NCBI RefSeq assembly: GCF_023507705.1
Contig: NZ_JALBGD010000014.1
Location: 21,325-85,324, forward strand
From: Stappia sp. WLB 29
Lineage (GTDB): Bacteria > Pseudomonadota > Alphaproteobacteria > Rhizobiales > Stappiaceae
Length of the DNA stretch: 64,000 nucleotides
Reading direction: 5' to 3'
Position 1 is the first letter of the stretch; the number at the start of each line of letters is the position of its first letter. Position numbers and translations under genes: made by a program. Below the pieces are notes generated by a model that was not told the origin of the DNA, made no database searches, and saw only the letters and a list, made by a program, of their open reading frames with translations. Below are positions 16,694 to 25,566 of the stretch, piece after piece.

Positions 16694-17578
16694 TCAGGCG
16701 GCGCGCAACCGGTCGAGGAAGGTAACCACCGCGCCCGCGAAGGCGTCGTTGCGGTCGCCGGCGACCATGTGCCCCGCCCCTGCGACATCGGTGTACTCGG
16801 CATGCGGAACCAAGGTCAGGAACTCGTCCACCTGCGCTTCGGTGACCAGTTCCGAGCGCGCGCCGCGCACCAGCAGGACGGGCACCTTCAGCGCCTGCGC
16901 CGCACGCACGAGCTCGTCCTCGACGCGTTCCTCGATACCCTCGCCGGGCTCGACCGGCCGGCCGCGCCGGTCGCCGAGGAAGCGCGGGTCCCAGTGCCAG
17001 CGGTAGCGCCCGTCGTCGTGAAGACGCAGGTTCTTGGCCAGCCCGTCGAGCCGCTCCGGGCGCTTGCGATGCGGCAGATAGCGGGCGATGGCATCGGCCG
17101 CCTCCTCCACAGTGCCGAAGCCTGCCTCCGCCCGGTCGGCCATGAAGGAAATCACCTTGTGCACGCCTGCCGGATCCATCCGCGGCGTCACATCGACCAG
17201 CACCAGCGCCGACAGCGTGCCGGGCTGGAACGCCCCCTCGGCCAGCAGGCTCGCCATGCCGCCGAGCGAGGCGCCGATGCCGATGGGCCGCGCGCCCGAG
17301 CGCTCGGCGATCTGGTCCGACACCGCCACCACGTCGCGGCCGAAGTCGCGGAACTCGTAGGCGCCGCTGTCGACCCAGTCGCTGTCGCCGTGGCCACGCT
17401 GGTCGAGGCACCACGCGGAGAGCCCGCGTGCGGCCAGCCGTTCGCCGGTCCCCTCCCAGGCATGGCGCGTCTGCCCGCCGCCATGCAGCAGCAGCACGGG
17501 CTGCCCGCCGGCGCCATGGACATCGGCGACGAGGCGGTTGTTCTCCGCCCCGGTCAGCGTGATGGTTTCGCGGCTCAC
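16694..17578 (-). CDS. Alpha/beta-hydrolase
   Basis: A 294-residue alpha/beta-hydrolase with nucleophile Ser104 in GIGASLGG, the oxyanion strand VLLLHGGGQTRHAW (28-41), and the catalytic His in GAGHMVAGDRNDAF near the C-terminus. DQRGHGDSD follows the second strand, as in haloalkane dehalogenase- or esterase-like members. The substrate is unknown. It starts with a GTG whose bases overlap the stop codon of the upstream hydrolase gene (GTGA), so the two are translationally coupled and probably act on related esters. Confidence 0.9.
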   Translation of the reverse strand: MSRETITLTGAENNRLVADVHGAGGQPVLLLHGGGQTRHAWEGTGERLAARGLSAWCLDQRGHGDSDWVDSGAYEFRDFGRDVVAVSDQIAERSGARPIGIGASLGGMASLLAEGAFQPGTLSALVLVDVTPRMDPAGVHKVISFMADRAEAGFGTVEEAADAIARYLPHRKRPERLDGLAKNLRLHDDGRYRWHWDPRFLGDRRGRPVEPGEGIEERVEDELVRAAQALKVPVLLVRGARSELVTEAQVDEFLTLVPHAEYTDVAGAGHMVAGDRNDAFAGAVVTFLDRLRAA

Positions 17579-18342
17579 GCAACGCCCTCCCGCGCCAGGC
17601 TCTCAAGAAAATCGATCACGCCCGCCTTGTAGACCTTGTCGCCCACGGCGATCATGTGATCTCGGCCGGGGATCTCCAGCACCCTGGCTCTTGGCATCAG
17701 CCGGGCGAGCTTCTCCGGCGAACCGGCGATCTCGTCCTTGGTCCCAACGGCAACCAGAACCGGCTGGGTGATGCGGGAGACCTCGTCCTCGCTGATCTTC
17801 TGCCGTGAGGAGCGCATGCAGGCGGCAAGCGCGAGACGGTCGGAATTGGTCTGCTCGGCAAAGGCCCGGAAGGCGCGCGCTCCCCGATCCGTCACGTCGG
17901 ACAGCTTCTCGGCCTCGAGACCCGCCGCGATCGGCTCGGGATCGCCGACGCCGGTAATCATGCCATAGCCCAGCCCTCCGAAGACGGCGCTGCGTACCCG
18001 CTGCGGATGGTTCAACGTCAGGAAAGCGGAGATCCGCGCGCCCATCGAGTAGCCCATTACGTCAGTCCGTTCGATGCCGAGATGGTCCAGCAGGCGCCTT
18101 GCATCCTCTGCCATCGCCGGCGCGCCGTAGTCGTCGGGATTGTGGCTGCCGGCGCTCTCGCCGTGCCCGCGGTTGTCGATGGCGATCACCCGCCGGCCGG
18201 CCTCGGTGAGCAGCTTCACCCAGCCGGGATAGACCCAGTTCACATGCTTGTTGGAGGCAAAGCCGTGGATGAGAAGGATCGGCTCGCCCCGTCCCTCGTC
18301 CAGATAGGCGAGGCGGAGACCGGCGGAATCGAAATGGGGCAT
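17575..18342 (-). CDS. Alpha/beta-hydrolase
   Basis: A 255-residue alpha/beta-hydrolase: HGFASNKHVNW (26-36) at the oxyanion hole, DNRGHGES (56-63), nucleophile Ser99 in VMGYSMGAR, and catalytic His229 in GRDHMIAVG. It is shorter than its coupled neighbour and only distantly similar to it. ATG 18342 (MPHFDSAGLRLAYLDEG) is the natural start. It is the first gene of a two-gene unit. No polyhydroxyalkanoate or aromatic-ring-cleavage genes lie next to it that would reveal its substrate. Confidence 0.9.
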   Translation of the reverse strand: MPHFDSAGLRLAYLDEGRGEPILLIHGFASNKHVNWVYPGWVKLLTEAGRRVIAIDNRGHGESAGSHNPDDYGAPAMAEDARRLLDHLGIERTDVMGYSMGARISAFLTLNHPQRVRSAVFGGLGYGMITGVGDPEPIAAGLEAEKLSDVTDRGARAFRAFAEQTNSDRLALAACMRSSRQKISEDEVSRITQPVLVAVGTKDEIAGSPEKLARLMPRARVLEIPGRDHMIAVGDKVYKAGVIDFLESLAREGVA

Positions 18343-18559
18343 CGGAGCCTTTACCTTGACGTAAACGTAAAAACACGGAGTCCCACGATAATGCGCATGG
18401 CTGCCGATGAAAAGCCTGCAGCCCCCGGGCCGCCCGCCCCTTGTTCGTGCTCCCTGCTTCCGGTCGCCGCAGTTGTGGCGAAACCGCCACTTCCCCCTGT
18501 TCAAACCGCTCCTTCCTGCGTATGGTCCGGCAAATCCTGCAGGACATGCTGAACGACGG

Positions 18560-18814
18560 ATGGATGCGATGGCGCATGCTGTAATTCCCCATTTCCAGAA
18601 CGACCGCGGCCTGGAGTCGATCGAGATCGGCGCGAAGGAGTTCCAGTGCGTGGGGGCCCGCCCGCCCTTCGACCATCCGCACGTCTTCCTGGACATGGGC
18701 GACGACAATGAGATCATCTGTCCCTACTGCTCGACGCTCTACCGCTACAACCCGGCCCTGAGTGCTCATCAGGCGGAGCCGGCCGACTGCGTCTGGACCC
18801 CGGAAGCCGCCTGA
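18560..18814 (+). CDS. Zinc-finger protein of the NDUFS6 (zf-CHCC) type
   Basis: An 84-residue (or 81, from ATG 18569) protein with the C-x-H-x-C-x-x-C pattern of zf-CHCC: Cys in EFQCVGARPPFDHPHVFLDM and Cys-x-x-Cys in IICPYCSTLYRYNP. Mitochondrial complex I subunit NDUFS6 carries the same domain, and alphaproteobacteria have this as a separate small protein, thought to be a complex I accessory; here it is away from nuo genes. It ends 25 bases before an FAD monooxygenase gene on the same strand. Confidence 0.85.
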   Translation: MDAMAHAVIPHFQNDRGLESIEIGAKEFQCVGARPPFDHPHVFLDMGDDNEIICPYCSTLYRYNPALSAHQAEPADCVWTPEAA

Positions 18815-18839
18815 CCGACGGCTGTCGCAAGGCTCGCGC

Positions 18840-20063
18840 ATGGCGCAGTCCCACTCCGACGCGAACCGCATCTTCATCGCCGGCGCAGGCATCGGCGGTC
18901 TGACGGCCGCCCTGTGCCTGTCGCGCCGCTCGCGAGCCGTAACGGTGATCGAGCAGGCGAGCGAGTTGCGCCCCGTCGGCTCCGGCTTGCAGCTCCCCCC
19001 CAATACGATGCAGGTGCTGCGCGCCCTCGGCCTTGAAGACGCATTGCTGCCCCATGTGGTGGCTCCCCGCGCCATTCAGGTCATGACGTCCCGCAGCGAC
19101 ACCCTGGTCGCCGAAATCCCGCTCGGGAAGATCGCCGAGAAGCGCTACGGCGCGCCTTATCTGGTCATTCACCGCGCAGACCTGCAGGAAGTGCTGCTCA
19201 AGGCGGCCCGCGCGTCCGCCGGCATTACCCTGCGCCTCGGCACGCGGCTGCGCGCAGCCGCGCAAAGCGCCGACGCCATCAAGCTGGAACTCGCGCACGC
19301 AGCCGGGGACACGGATCCACATACCCCGCTCGATCACGATACGGGCGCGGCACTGATCGGCGCCGACGGCGTCTGGTCGACCGTGCGCCGCCGCGTCATG
19401 GGCCTGCGTGCCGCCGCCTTCTCCGGGCGCACCGCCTACCGGGCCGTCATCCCGGCGAGCGAGGTGCCCGAGCGCTGGCGCAACGTCACGGGCCTGTGGC
19501 TCGGCCCGCGCGCCCATGTCGTGCACTACCCCGTTGCCGGCGGCGAAAGCTTCAATCTTGTCGCCCTGGTGGAAGAGGACTGGCAGGAAGAGGCCTGGTC
19601 CGCCCCTGCCGACCGGGATCCCCTGCTCGCCCGCTTTCGCGACTGGCCGGGCAACTGCCGCGAACTGCTTTCCCTCCCCTCCTCGTGGCTGAAATGGGCG
19701 CTTTGCTCGATGGATCCAGGCACCAGCTGGGTCGACGGGCGCTTTGCCCTGCTCGGCGATGCAGCCCATGCGATGCTGCCCTTTGCCGCCCAGGGCGCGG
19801 CCATGGCGATCGAGGACGCGGAGGCGCTGGCACGTCATCTCGACCGGGGCGCGAGCGATGTCCCGCGCGCCATGCGCGCCTATGAGACGGAACGGCAGGA
19901 CCGGGCCGAGCGGGTGATGCGCCTGGCACGCTCCAACGACCGCATCTACCACATGAGCGGGCCGCTGGCGCTTGCCCGCGACCTGGTGATGCGATCCCTG
20001 CCGTCGGAACGTCTTCTCGCGCGGCTCGATTGGCTATATGGATGGCGGCCTCCGGGCGCCTGA
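18840..20063 (+). CDS. FAD-dependent monooxygenase (salicylate hydroxylase-like)
   Basis: A 407-residue flavoprotein hydroxylase of the UbiH/PHBH type. It has the Rossmann motif GAGIGGLTAALCL (15-27), then the second FAD motif FALLGDAAHAMLPFAAQGAAMAIEDAEAL (about 300-328), and the DG-type motif LIGADGVWSTVRRRV (about 174-188). Family members hydroxylate aromatic rings with NAD(P)H and oxygen; the precise substrate is not given by the context. ATG 18840 is chosen. Its C-terminus LARLDWLYGWRPPG is typical of this subgroup. Confidence 0.92.
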   Translation: MAQSHSDANRIFIAGAGIGGLTAALCLSRRSRAVTVIEQASELRPVGSGLQLPPNTMQVLRALGLEDALLPHVVAPRAIQVMTSRSDTLVAEIPLGKIAEKRYGAPYLVIHRADLQEVLLKAARASAGITLRLGTRLRAAAQSADAIKLELAHAAGDTDPHTPLDHDTGAALIGADGVWSTVRRRVMGLRAAAFSGRTAYRAVIPASEVPERWRNVTGLWLGPRAHVVHYPVAGGESFNLVALVEEDWQEEAWSAPADRDPLLARFRDWPGNCRELLSLPSSWLKWALCSMDPGTSWVDGRFALLGDAAHAMLPFAAQGAAMAIEDAEALARHLDRGASDVPRAMRAYETERQDRAERVMRLARSNDRIYHMSGPLALARDLVMRSLPSERLLARLDWLYGWRPPGA

Positions 20064-20144
20064 TCATGCCCGCGAGCGCACCGCCCCGCATCCCGACGGC
20101 GCGGCGAAAGGGGCGACAGGGACTGATCCGGGAGTGTGATGGGC

Positions 20145-20882
20145 ATGTCGGCTGACCAGGACATCGTAACCGCAGGCTTCCTCGTCATCGGCGACGAGAT
20201 CCTGTCGGGGCGCACCAAGGACAAGAATATCGGCTATCTCGCCGAATATCTCACGGCCATCGGCGTCGACCTGTCCGAGGTGCGCGTGGTGCCGGATGTG
20301 GAAGACCGCATCGTCGAGGCGGTGCGGGAGCTGAGCGCCCGCTACACCTATGTCTTCACCTCCGGCGGCATCGGCCCCACCCATGACGACATCACCGCCG
20401 ATTCGATGGCCAAGGCCTTCGGCGTGCCGATCGACCACGACCCGCGCGCCGTCGAGATCCTTCGCAACTTCTATCCCGAGGGCCAGCTGACCGAGGCGCG
20501 CCTGCGCATGGCGCGCATTCCGCAAGGGGCGGACCTCATCGAGAATTCCGTCTCGAAGGCGCCCGGCTTCCGTATCGGCAACGTCCATGTCATGGCCGGT
20601 GTCCCCTCGATCATGCAGGCCATGCTCGACGCCGTCGCCCCGACGTTGAAGACCGGCAAGCGCATGCTGTCGGAGGCGGTGGATGCCGACCTGCCGGAAA
20701 GCCGGATCGCAGCGAGCCTGCGCGAGATCCAGGAGGCGCATCCCGGCGTCATGATCGGCTCCTACCCGCGCTCCGTCGACGGGCGCTTCTCGACCCAGAT
20801 CGTCGTGCGCTCGCGCGACGGCGACTTGCTGCAACGGGCGGCCGAGGCGGTGCGCGCCGCCGTCGCCGCCACCACCCGCTGA
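20145..20882 (+). CDS. CinA-type molybdopterin-binding-domain protein
   Basis: A 245-residue protein made of the MoCF/MogA-like domain (residues 1-175) found at the N-terminus of Cin[40 protein letters not shown] and [17 protein letters not shown]. It lacks the C-terminal CinA deamidase domain; instead there is a 70-residue tail. Stand-alone versions are usually called competence/damage-inducible protein A or FAD synthase-like and have ADP-ribose pyrophosphatase activity in some relatives. ATG 20145 or ATG 20139 could be the start, both near GGGAG at 20130. Confidence 0.85.
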   Translation: MSADQDIVTAGFLVIGDEILSGRTKDKNIGYLAEYLTAIGVDLSEVRVVPDVEDRIVEAVRELSARYTYVFTSGGIGPTHDDITADSMAKAFGVPIDHDPRAVEILRNFYPEGQLTEARLRMARIPQGADLIENSVSKAPGFRIGNVHVMAGVPSIMQAMLDAVAPTLKTGKRMLSEAVDADLPESRIAASLREIQEAHPGVMIGSYPRSVDGRFSTQIVVRSRDGDLLQRAAEAVRAAVAATTR

Positions 20883-20920
20883 CCTTTCACGTATCTGCCG
20901 AACGACAGGACCCGACCCGC

Positions 20921-21430
20921 ATGGAAAACCCGCAAGCCCCCAAAGCCTTTCCCGTTTCCTGGGACCAGTTCCACCGCGATTGCCGTGCCCTCGCGTGGCG
21001 CCTGTCGGGACAGGGCAAGTGGGAAGCGATCGTCTGCATCACCCGCGGCGGCCTGGTTCCGGCGGCCATCGTCGCGCGTGAGCTCGGCATCCGGCTCATC
21101 GAGACGGTGTGCGTCGCCTCCTATCACGACTACGAGAATCAGGGCGAGCTGCAGGTCCTGAAGACCATCGACAAGAAGGTGGTCGATCTGAACGGCGGCA
21201 AGGGATCCGGCGTGCTGGTCATCGACGACCTGGTCGATACCGGCAAGACCGCGCGTGTCGTTCGCGAGATGCTGCCCGAAGCGCATTTCGCCACCGTCTA
21301 TGCCAAGCCGATGGGCCGTCCGCTGGTCGATACCTTCGTCACCGAAGTCTCGCAGGACACCTGGATCTATTTCCCTTGGGACATGGGCTGGCAATTTCAA
21401 CCGCCGATCGCCACCAGCACGCAGGGCTGA
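20921..21430 (+). CDS. gpt: Xanthine(-guanine) phosphoribosyltransferase
   Basis: Salvages xanthine and guanine by transferring phosphoribose from PRPP. The 169-residue protein has the PRPP-binding loop [17 protein letters not shown] (about 99-115) and ends with YIYFPWD-type aromatic stacking region [12 protein letters not shown], as in E. coli Gpt (152 residues). A short N-terminal extension [16 protein letters not shown] is usual in alphaproteobacterial forms. It follows the CinA-like gene by 38 bases. Confidence 0.93.
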   Translation: MENPQAPKAFPVSWDQFHRDCRALAWRLSGQGKWEAIVCITRGGLVPAAIVARELGIRLIETVCVASYHDYENQGELQVLKTIDKKVVDLNGGKGSGVLVIDDLVDTGKTARVVREMLPEAHFATVYAKPMGRPLVDTFVTEVSQDTWIYFPWDMGWQFQPPIATSTQG

Positions 21431-21549
21431 AGAACCCTGCGTCAACTCTGCCGCACAGCTCCCCGGCGGGTGCAGGCCAGCCCTGCACTCGCGGGAAAGT
21501 TATTGCCCTGCCCATATTTCGGCGCAATTTCTCAGCCTATAACCGCGTT

Positions 21550-22287
21550 ATGACACACGAGATTCTCCCGCGCGCCGGTTCCCTTCCCGCTTCCGGCAAC
21601 ACCCTCATGTCGCGTCGCACCGCTCTGGTCGGTCTCGGCGCGATGGCGCTTGCCGGCTGCCAGAGCACGGGCAACAACCCGCGCATCCAGGCGGCATCGG
21701 CGGCGGCACCGGCTCCGGTGATCGACCCGTACTACCTGCAGATGTACGCGGCGATGCCGAACGAGAAATTCCCGATCCCGGCCGTGGACTTGCGCCGCGT
21801 CGATCCGGTCTACTTCCGCCAGGTGGTGCCTTACCGTACCCAGGAACGCGCCGGCACGCTCGTGGTCGACACGCCGAACCGGTTCCTTTACCTGGTGATG
21901 GAAAACGGACAGGCCCTGCGCTATGGCGTCGGCATCGGCCGCGCCGGCTTCGACTGGGGCGGGCGTGCCCGCATTGCCTACAAGCGCGCCTGGCCGCGCT
22001 GGACGCCGCCGGCCGAGATGATCGCCCGGCAGCCGGAGTTGGAGCCTTATCGCAACGGCATGGAGCCGGGGCTGGACAACCCGCTCGGCGCCCGTGCTCT
22101 CTATATTTTCGAGGGCAATCGCGACACGATCTACCGCATCCACGGCACGATGGAATACTGGACCATCGGCAAGGCGGTCTCTTCCGGTTGCGTGCGCTTG
22201 ATGAATCAGGACGTCATCGACCTCGCTGCAAGGGTGCCGAACGATACTCCGATCGTCGTCCTGCAGGACAATAGCGGCCTCGCCTGA
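21550..22287 (+). CDS. L,D-transpeptidase (YkuD), probable lipoprotein
   Basis: A 245-residue exported enzyme that cross-links peptidoglycan or attaches proteins to it. A twin-arginine-like segment SRRTALVGLGAMALAG leads to a lipobox cysteine (LAGC, residue 37), so it is probably lipid-anchored. The YkuD domain (about 102-238) has the catalytic HGTMEYWTIGKAVSSGCVRL, with His199 and Cys214. ATG 21550 is the first candidate; ATG 21607, just before the SRR, gives a better signal peptide and may be the true start. A terminator follows at 22335-22360. Confidence 0.88.
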   Translation: MTHEILPRAGSLPASGNTLMSRRTALVGLGAMALAGCQSTGNNPRIQAASAAAPAPVIDPYYLQMYAAMPNEKFPIPAVDLRRVDPVYFRQVVPYRTQERAGTLVVDTPNRFLYLVMENGQALRYGVGIGRAGFDWGGRARIAYKRAWPRWTPPAEMIARQPELEPYRNGMEPGLDNPLGARALYIFEGNRDTIYRIHGTMEYWTIGKAVSSGCVRLMNQDVIDLAARVPNDTPIVVLQDNSGLA

Positions 22288-22334
22288 CGGCAGCGCCCGC
22301 ATTTCCTCCGCATCCGACAGGCGCAAGATTCCGG

Positions 22335-22360
22335 CGGGCCCGTTGCAACGGGCCCGTTTT
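22335..22360 (+). terminator. Rho-independent terminator
   Basis: A 22-base perfect palindrome of GC-rich sequence (22335-22356) followed by TTTT. It ends the L,D-transpeptidase transcript and meets the convergent sfsA gene. Confidence 0.88.
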
Positions 22361-22362
22361 AG

Positions 22363-23064
22363 TTATGGCAGCAAGGTTATCCGCTGCTCGGCGATGATTT
22401 CCTCCGGCGTGATCCGGCAACCGATCGCATAGGCCTCGACGCCTCGCTCCCGCGCCGCCGCAAAGGCGGCTGCATAGGCCGGATCGAGATCGCCGGCAAA
22501 GGAGAGGCGGTCGCAGTCCGGTCGCTGCACGAGATAGACCATCGCCGCGCGCGAACCTTCCGCCACCATGTCTCCCATCTCGACCAGATGCTTGGCACCG
22601 CGCGCAGTCACCGAGTCCGGGAACTCGGCGAGGCCCGCCTGCCGCATCAGGTGAACGTTCTTCACCTCGACATAGACCGGACGGCCGTCGGTCCCCTCAA
22701 GCAGAATGTCGATGCGCGAGTTGCGGCCGTATTTCACTTCGCGGCGCAGCCCGGTGAAGCCGGCCAGTTCCTCGATCAACCCGGCACGCAGCGCCTCCTC
22801 GACCAGGCCGTTGGGATGCGCGGTGTTGATGCCGACCAGCGCTCCGTCGGCCTCCACGATCTCCCAGGAATATTTCAGCTTGCGCGCCGGATTGTCGGAG
22901 ACCGACAGATAGACCCGCGCGCCGGGCTCGCGCAGTCCCAGCATCGAGCCGGGATTGGCACAGTGGGCCGTCACCTCCTCGCCGCTGTCGAGAACGACAT
23001 CGGCAAGGAATCGCTTGTAGCGCTTGACGAGACGGCCGGGCACGAGGGGAGTGGCGAAGCGCAA
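22363..23064 (-). CDS. sfsA: SfsA family DNA/RNA-binding protein (nuclease)
   Basis: A 233-residue SfsA-family protein, a nucleic acid-binding protein with a PD-(D/E)XK-like nuclease fold. Clear markers are [26 protein letters not shown]-like [15 protein letters not shown], and the catalytic segment [32 protein letters not shown]. coli SfsA was first seen as a stimulator of maltose genes, but its general role is not settled. It sits downstream of trkH on the same strand with 27 bases between them. Confidence 0.95.
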   Translation of the reverse strand: MRFATPLVPGRLVKRYKRFLADVVLDSGEEVTAHCANPGSMLGLREPGARVYLSVSDNPARKLKYSWEIVEADGALVGINTAHPNGLVEEALRAGLIEELAGFTGLRREVKYGRNSRIDILLEGTDGRPVYVEVKNVHLMRQAGLAEFPDSVTARGAKHLVEMGDMVAEGSRAAMVYLVQRPDCDRLSFAGDLDPAYAAAFAAARERGVEAYAIGCRITPEEIIAEQRITLLP

Positions 23065-23091
23065 GGGGAAACTCCGGACAGTTGAACGGGC

Positions 23092-24537
23092 TCAGCGCGA
23101 CCAGAAGTCGGGATCGAGCAGTACCAGCACGGTGAACAGCTCGAGCCGGCCCATCAGCATGGCAAAGGACAGGATCCACTTCGCCCCATCGGGCAGCGGT
23201 GCGAAGTTGCCCGCCGGGCCGATGATCGGGCCGAGACCGGGGCCGACATTGGAGATCGCCGTTGCCGCCGCCGACAGGGCGGTGACGAGGTCGAGACCGA
23301 AGCCGGACAACGCCAGCGTGATCGCACCCACTGAGCCCATGTAGACGACGAGAAAGGCCAGGACCGAGAAGGACAGCTCCGGCGTCAGGCGGGCATTGGC
23401 GTATTGCTCGGACATCACCCGGTTCGGCCGGACCATCCGCCGCACATGCGCCCGCACGGTGCCGAAGAACACCAGAAAGCGGAAGATCTTGATACCGCCG
23501 GACGTGGAGCCCGTGCAGCCGCCGACAAAGGTCAGCAGCAGGGCGAGGCCGATCACCGGCGGACCCCAGGTGGTGTAGTCGCCCATGGCGAAACCCGTCG
23601 TCGTGATGATCGAGACGATGTTGAAGGTCGAGGCCAGCAGCGCTTCGGAGAAGTTCATCTCCAGCGCCGCCCCGAGATAGACCGTCACCGCCAGCGAGGT
23701 CAGAACCACGAGGCCGAGCAGCGCCCGCACCTGCGGGTCGTTCCACAGCAGCAGCGGCCGGCCGCGCAAGGCCTGGATGATCAGCACGAAAGGCATGGCA
23801 CCGATCAGCATGAAGACCACGGCGACCCAACCGGCAGCAGGATTGGCGAAAAAACCGAAAGACGCATCGTGCGTGGAATAGCCGCCGGTCGCGATCGTCG
23901 CCATCGCATGGTTGATCGCATCAAACACCGTCATGCCGGTCAGCAGGAAGGCGAGCACGCAGACGAAGGTCAGGAACAGGTAGGTGATGCCGAACAGACG
24001 GATCAGTTCGACCGAGCGCGCGACGATCTTCTCGCTGCGGTCCGAGCTCTCGCTCTGGAAGAGCTGCATGCCGCCGATCCGCAGGAACGGCAGCAGAACG
24101 ATGGCCATGACGACGATGCCGACGCCGCCCATCCATTGCATCAGGGAGCGCCACACCAGCAAACCGGGAGGCAGGCTGTCGAGGCCGGAAAGGACTGTCG
24201 ATCCCGTCGTCGTGAAGCCGGATACCGCCTCGAACACCGCATCCGCATACCCGATGCCGAGCCACAGGAACGGCAGCGCCCCGAAGGCCGGCAGCGTCAG
24301 CCAGGACAGCGTCGTCAGGATGAAGGTCTGGCGAATGTCGAGCCCCTCGGTCAGCGCACCGCCGACGGCGACGGACAGCAGCAGGCCGATCAGGCCGGTG
24401 ATCAGCGCCGACATGACGAAGGCCTGCCAGTCGGCATTGCGCGCGGCGACGTCGACCATTGCCGGGATGAGCATGGCTGTCGCCAGGCCCACGTAGAGAA
24501 AACCGAGGACGTTGAGCACGGGGCGAAGCGAAATCAC
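23092..24537 (-). CDS. trkH: TrkH-type potassium uptake protein
   Basis: A 481-residue integral membrane protein, the K+-translocating subunit of the Trk system. About ten to twelve membrane segments are seen with four P-loop selectivity-filter regions: SGFTTTGSTVLSGLDS, ATIATGGYSTHDASF, IITTTGFAMGDYTTW and AISNVGPGLGPIIGP. SGGIKIFR is the usual post-filter motif. GTG 24537 gives the usual length; it has only a weak ribosome site. No trkA is next to it. The sfsA gene lies downstream. Confidence 0.95.
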   Translation of the reverse strand: MISLRPVLNVLGFLYVGLATAMLIPAMVDVAARNADWQAFVMSALITGLIGLLLSVAVGGALTEGLDIRQTFILTTLSWLTLPAFGALPFLWLGIGYADAVFEAVSGFTTTGSTVLSGLDSLPPGLLVWRSLMQWMGGVGIVVMAIVLLPFLRIGGMQLFQSESSDRSEKIVARSVELIRLFGITYLFLTFVCVLAFLLTGMTVFDAINHAMATIATGGYSTHDASFGFFANPAAGWVAVVFMLIGAMPFVLIIQALRGRPLLLWNDPQVRALLGLVVLTSLAVTVYLGAALEMNFSEALLASTFNIVSIITTTGFAMGDYTTWGPPVIGLALLLTFVGGCTGSTSGGIKIFRFLVFFGTVRAHVRRMVRPNRVMSEQYANARLTPELSFSVLAFLVVYMGSVGAITLALSGFGLDLVTALSAAATAISNVGPGLGPIIGPAGNFAPLPDGAKWILSFAMLMGRLELFTVLVLLDPDFWSR

Positions 24538-25005
24538 GGAATGGCGTCTTTCGTCGTCTGGCGTCGTCCGGGATCTGCGATCGTCGTCCCGTCTTGCGAT
24601 GCGTGGCGGCAATCCTGGTACGGACGGTAGGGCTCGACCCCGCATGGCCTAGACCGAGGGACCGGTAACTCTGGAGACCGTACCTGTCGTTCTGTATCTG
24701 AAGCGAGTTTTCCGGCTTATCCGGGAGCGCGCAGGATAGTGCGCACGAATCCTGCTGATTTTGCGGGCATCTCGGACCTCATCCGCCTGCTGCCTTGCGG
24801 CACCGACTGCATGTGGCTGCCAACCTACCATTTTCCCCGGCCGAGCCAAGTACAAGGCTGAACGGACATGGTCAAGGCTTCGCCCGCAAGCCCTGCCTCC
24901 CGGTGCCGCCTCCCACCTCGCTGCGGCGTTGTCGTTTGCATTCCCTGCTGCCGGCGCCGGAACAATGTCTCCGATCAGGCCGTTTGCAAGGAATGGAGTG
25001 GTCGC
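24538..25005. other. 468-base intergenic region between trkH and an mgtC-like gene
   Basis: Carries the promoters of two divergent genes, both for ion homeostasis. I looked for an M-box, a yybP-ykoY-like manganese element and a K+-sensing riboswitch upstream of both and could not establish any of them. Several short GC-rich inverted segments occur, none compelling. Confidence 0.4.
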
Positions 25006-25533
25006 ATGCTTGAAACGGATATCGTCCTGAGGCTGTCGCTCGCAGTTGCCGGCGGCCTCGTGCTGGGCCTCGACCGCGAACTGCGCGGCATTTCCGCCGG
25101 CATTCGCACGCATGGCATCGTGTCGCTAAGCTCGGCGGCGATCACGGTGTCCGCGCTTCTGCTCTACGACGCGATGAGATTCGATGCCGGCCCGCAAAGC
25201 ATGGATCCCTTGCGGGTAATCCAGGGACTGGCGCAAGCCATCGGCTTCATCGCGGCCGGGACCATCTTCTTCTCCCGCGGCGACGTCCACAACCTGACAT
25301 CGGCCGCCAATCTGTGGCTTGCCGCCGCGCTGGGAATCGCCGCAGGCGCGGGCCAGTTCGTCCTGTTCTTCACCGCGCTCGTCCTGGGTGCGGTTCTGCT
25401 CACCGGCGTCCGTGTTCTGGAACGCTTCCTGCCCGGACGCGGCCAGCCCGAGCAAACGCAGTCTACCGGGCGACAAGTCTCGCGGGACGCACATTCCAAC
25501 GCTCCGAACCACGCGGTCACCAGCCAAGACTGA
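25006..25533 (+). CDS. MgtC/SapB family membrane protein
   Basis: A 175-residue membrane protein of the MgtC family. About four hydrophobic segments lie in residues 8-140, and the family motif GLVLGLDRELRGISAGIRTHGIVSLSSAA (18-46) is present. MgtC proteins support growth under low magnesium or acid and modulate ATP synthase in Salmonella; many family members are untested. The C-terminal tail (145-175) is hydrophilic and unusual. ATG 25006 has GGAG about 9 bases upstream. It is convergent with a cation exchanger-like gene. Confidence 0.85.
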   Translation: MLETDIVLRLSLAVAGGLVLGLDRELRGISAGIRTHGIVSLSSAAITVSALLLYDAMRFDAGPQSMDPLRVIQGLAQAIGFIAAGTIFFSRGDVHNLTSAANLWLAAALGIAAGAGQFVLFFTALVLGAVLLTGVRVLERFLPGRGQPEQTQSTGRQVSRDAHSNAPNHAVTSQD

Positions 25534-25566
25534 AGGGCTGCTGCAGCAGGTCCCTGCTGCAGGGTA

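Noticed and set aside
16537..16725. A 62-codon arginine-rich frame from TTG
   Set aside because: No ribosome site, rare start codon, and it overlaps the end of a convergent real gene.
24538..25005. A metal riboswitch ahead of the mgtC-like gene
   Set aside because: I could not fit the conserved cores of an M-box or yybP-ykoY element to the sequence.
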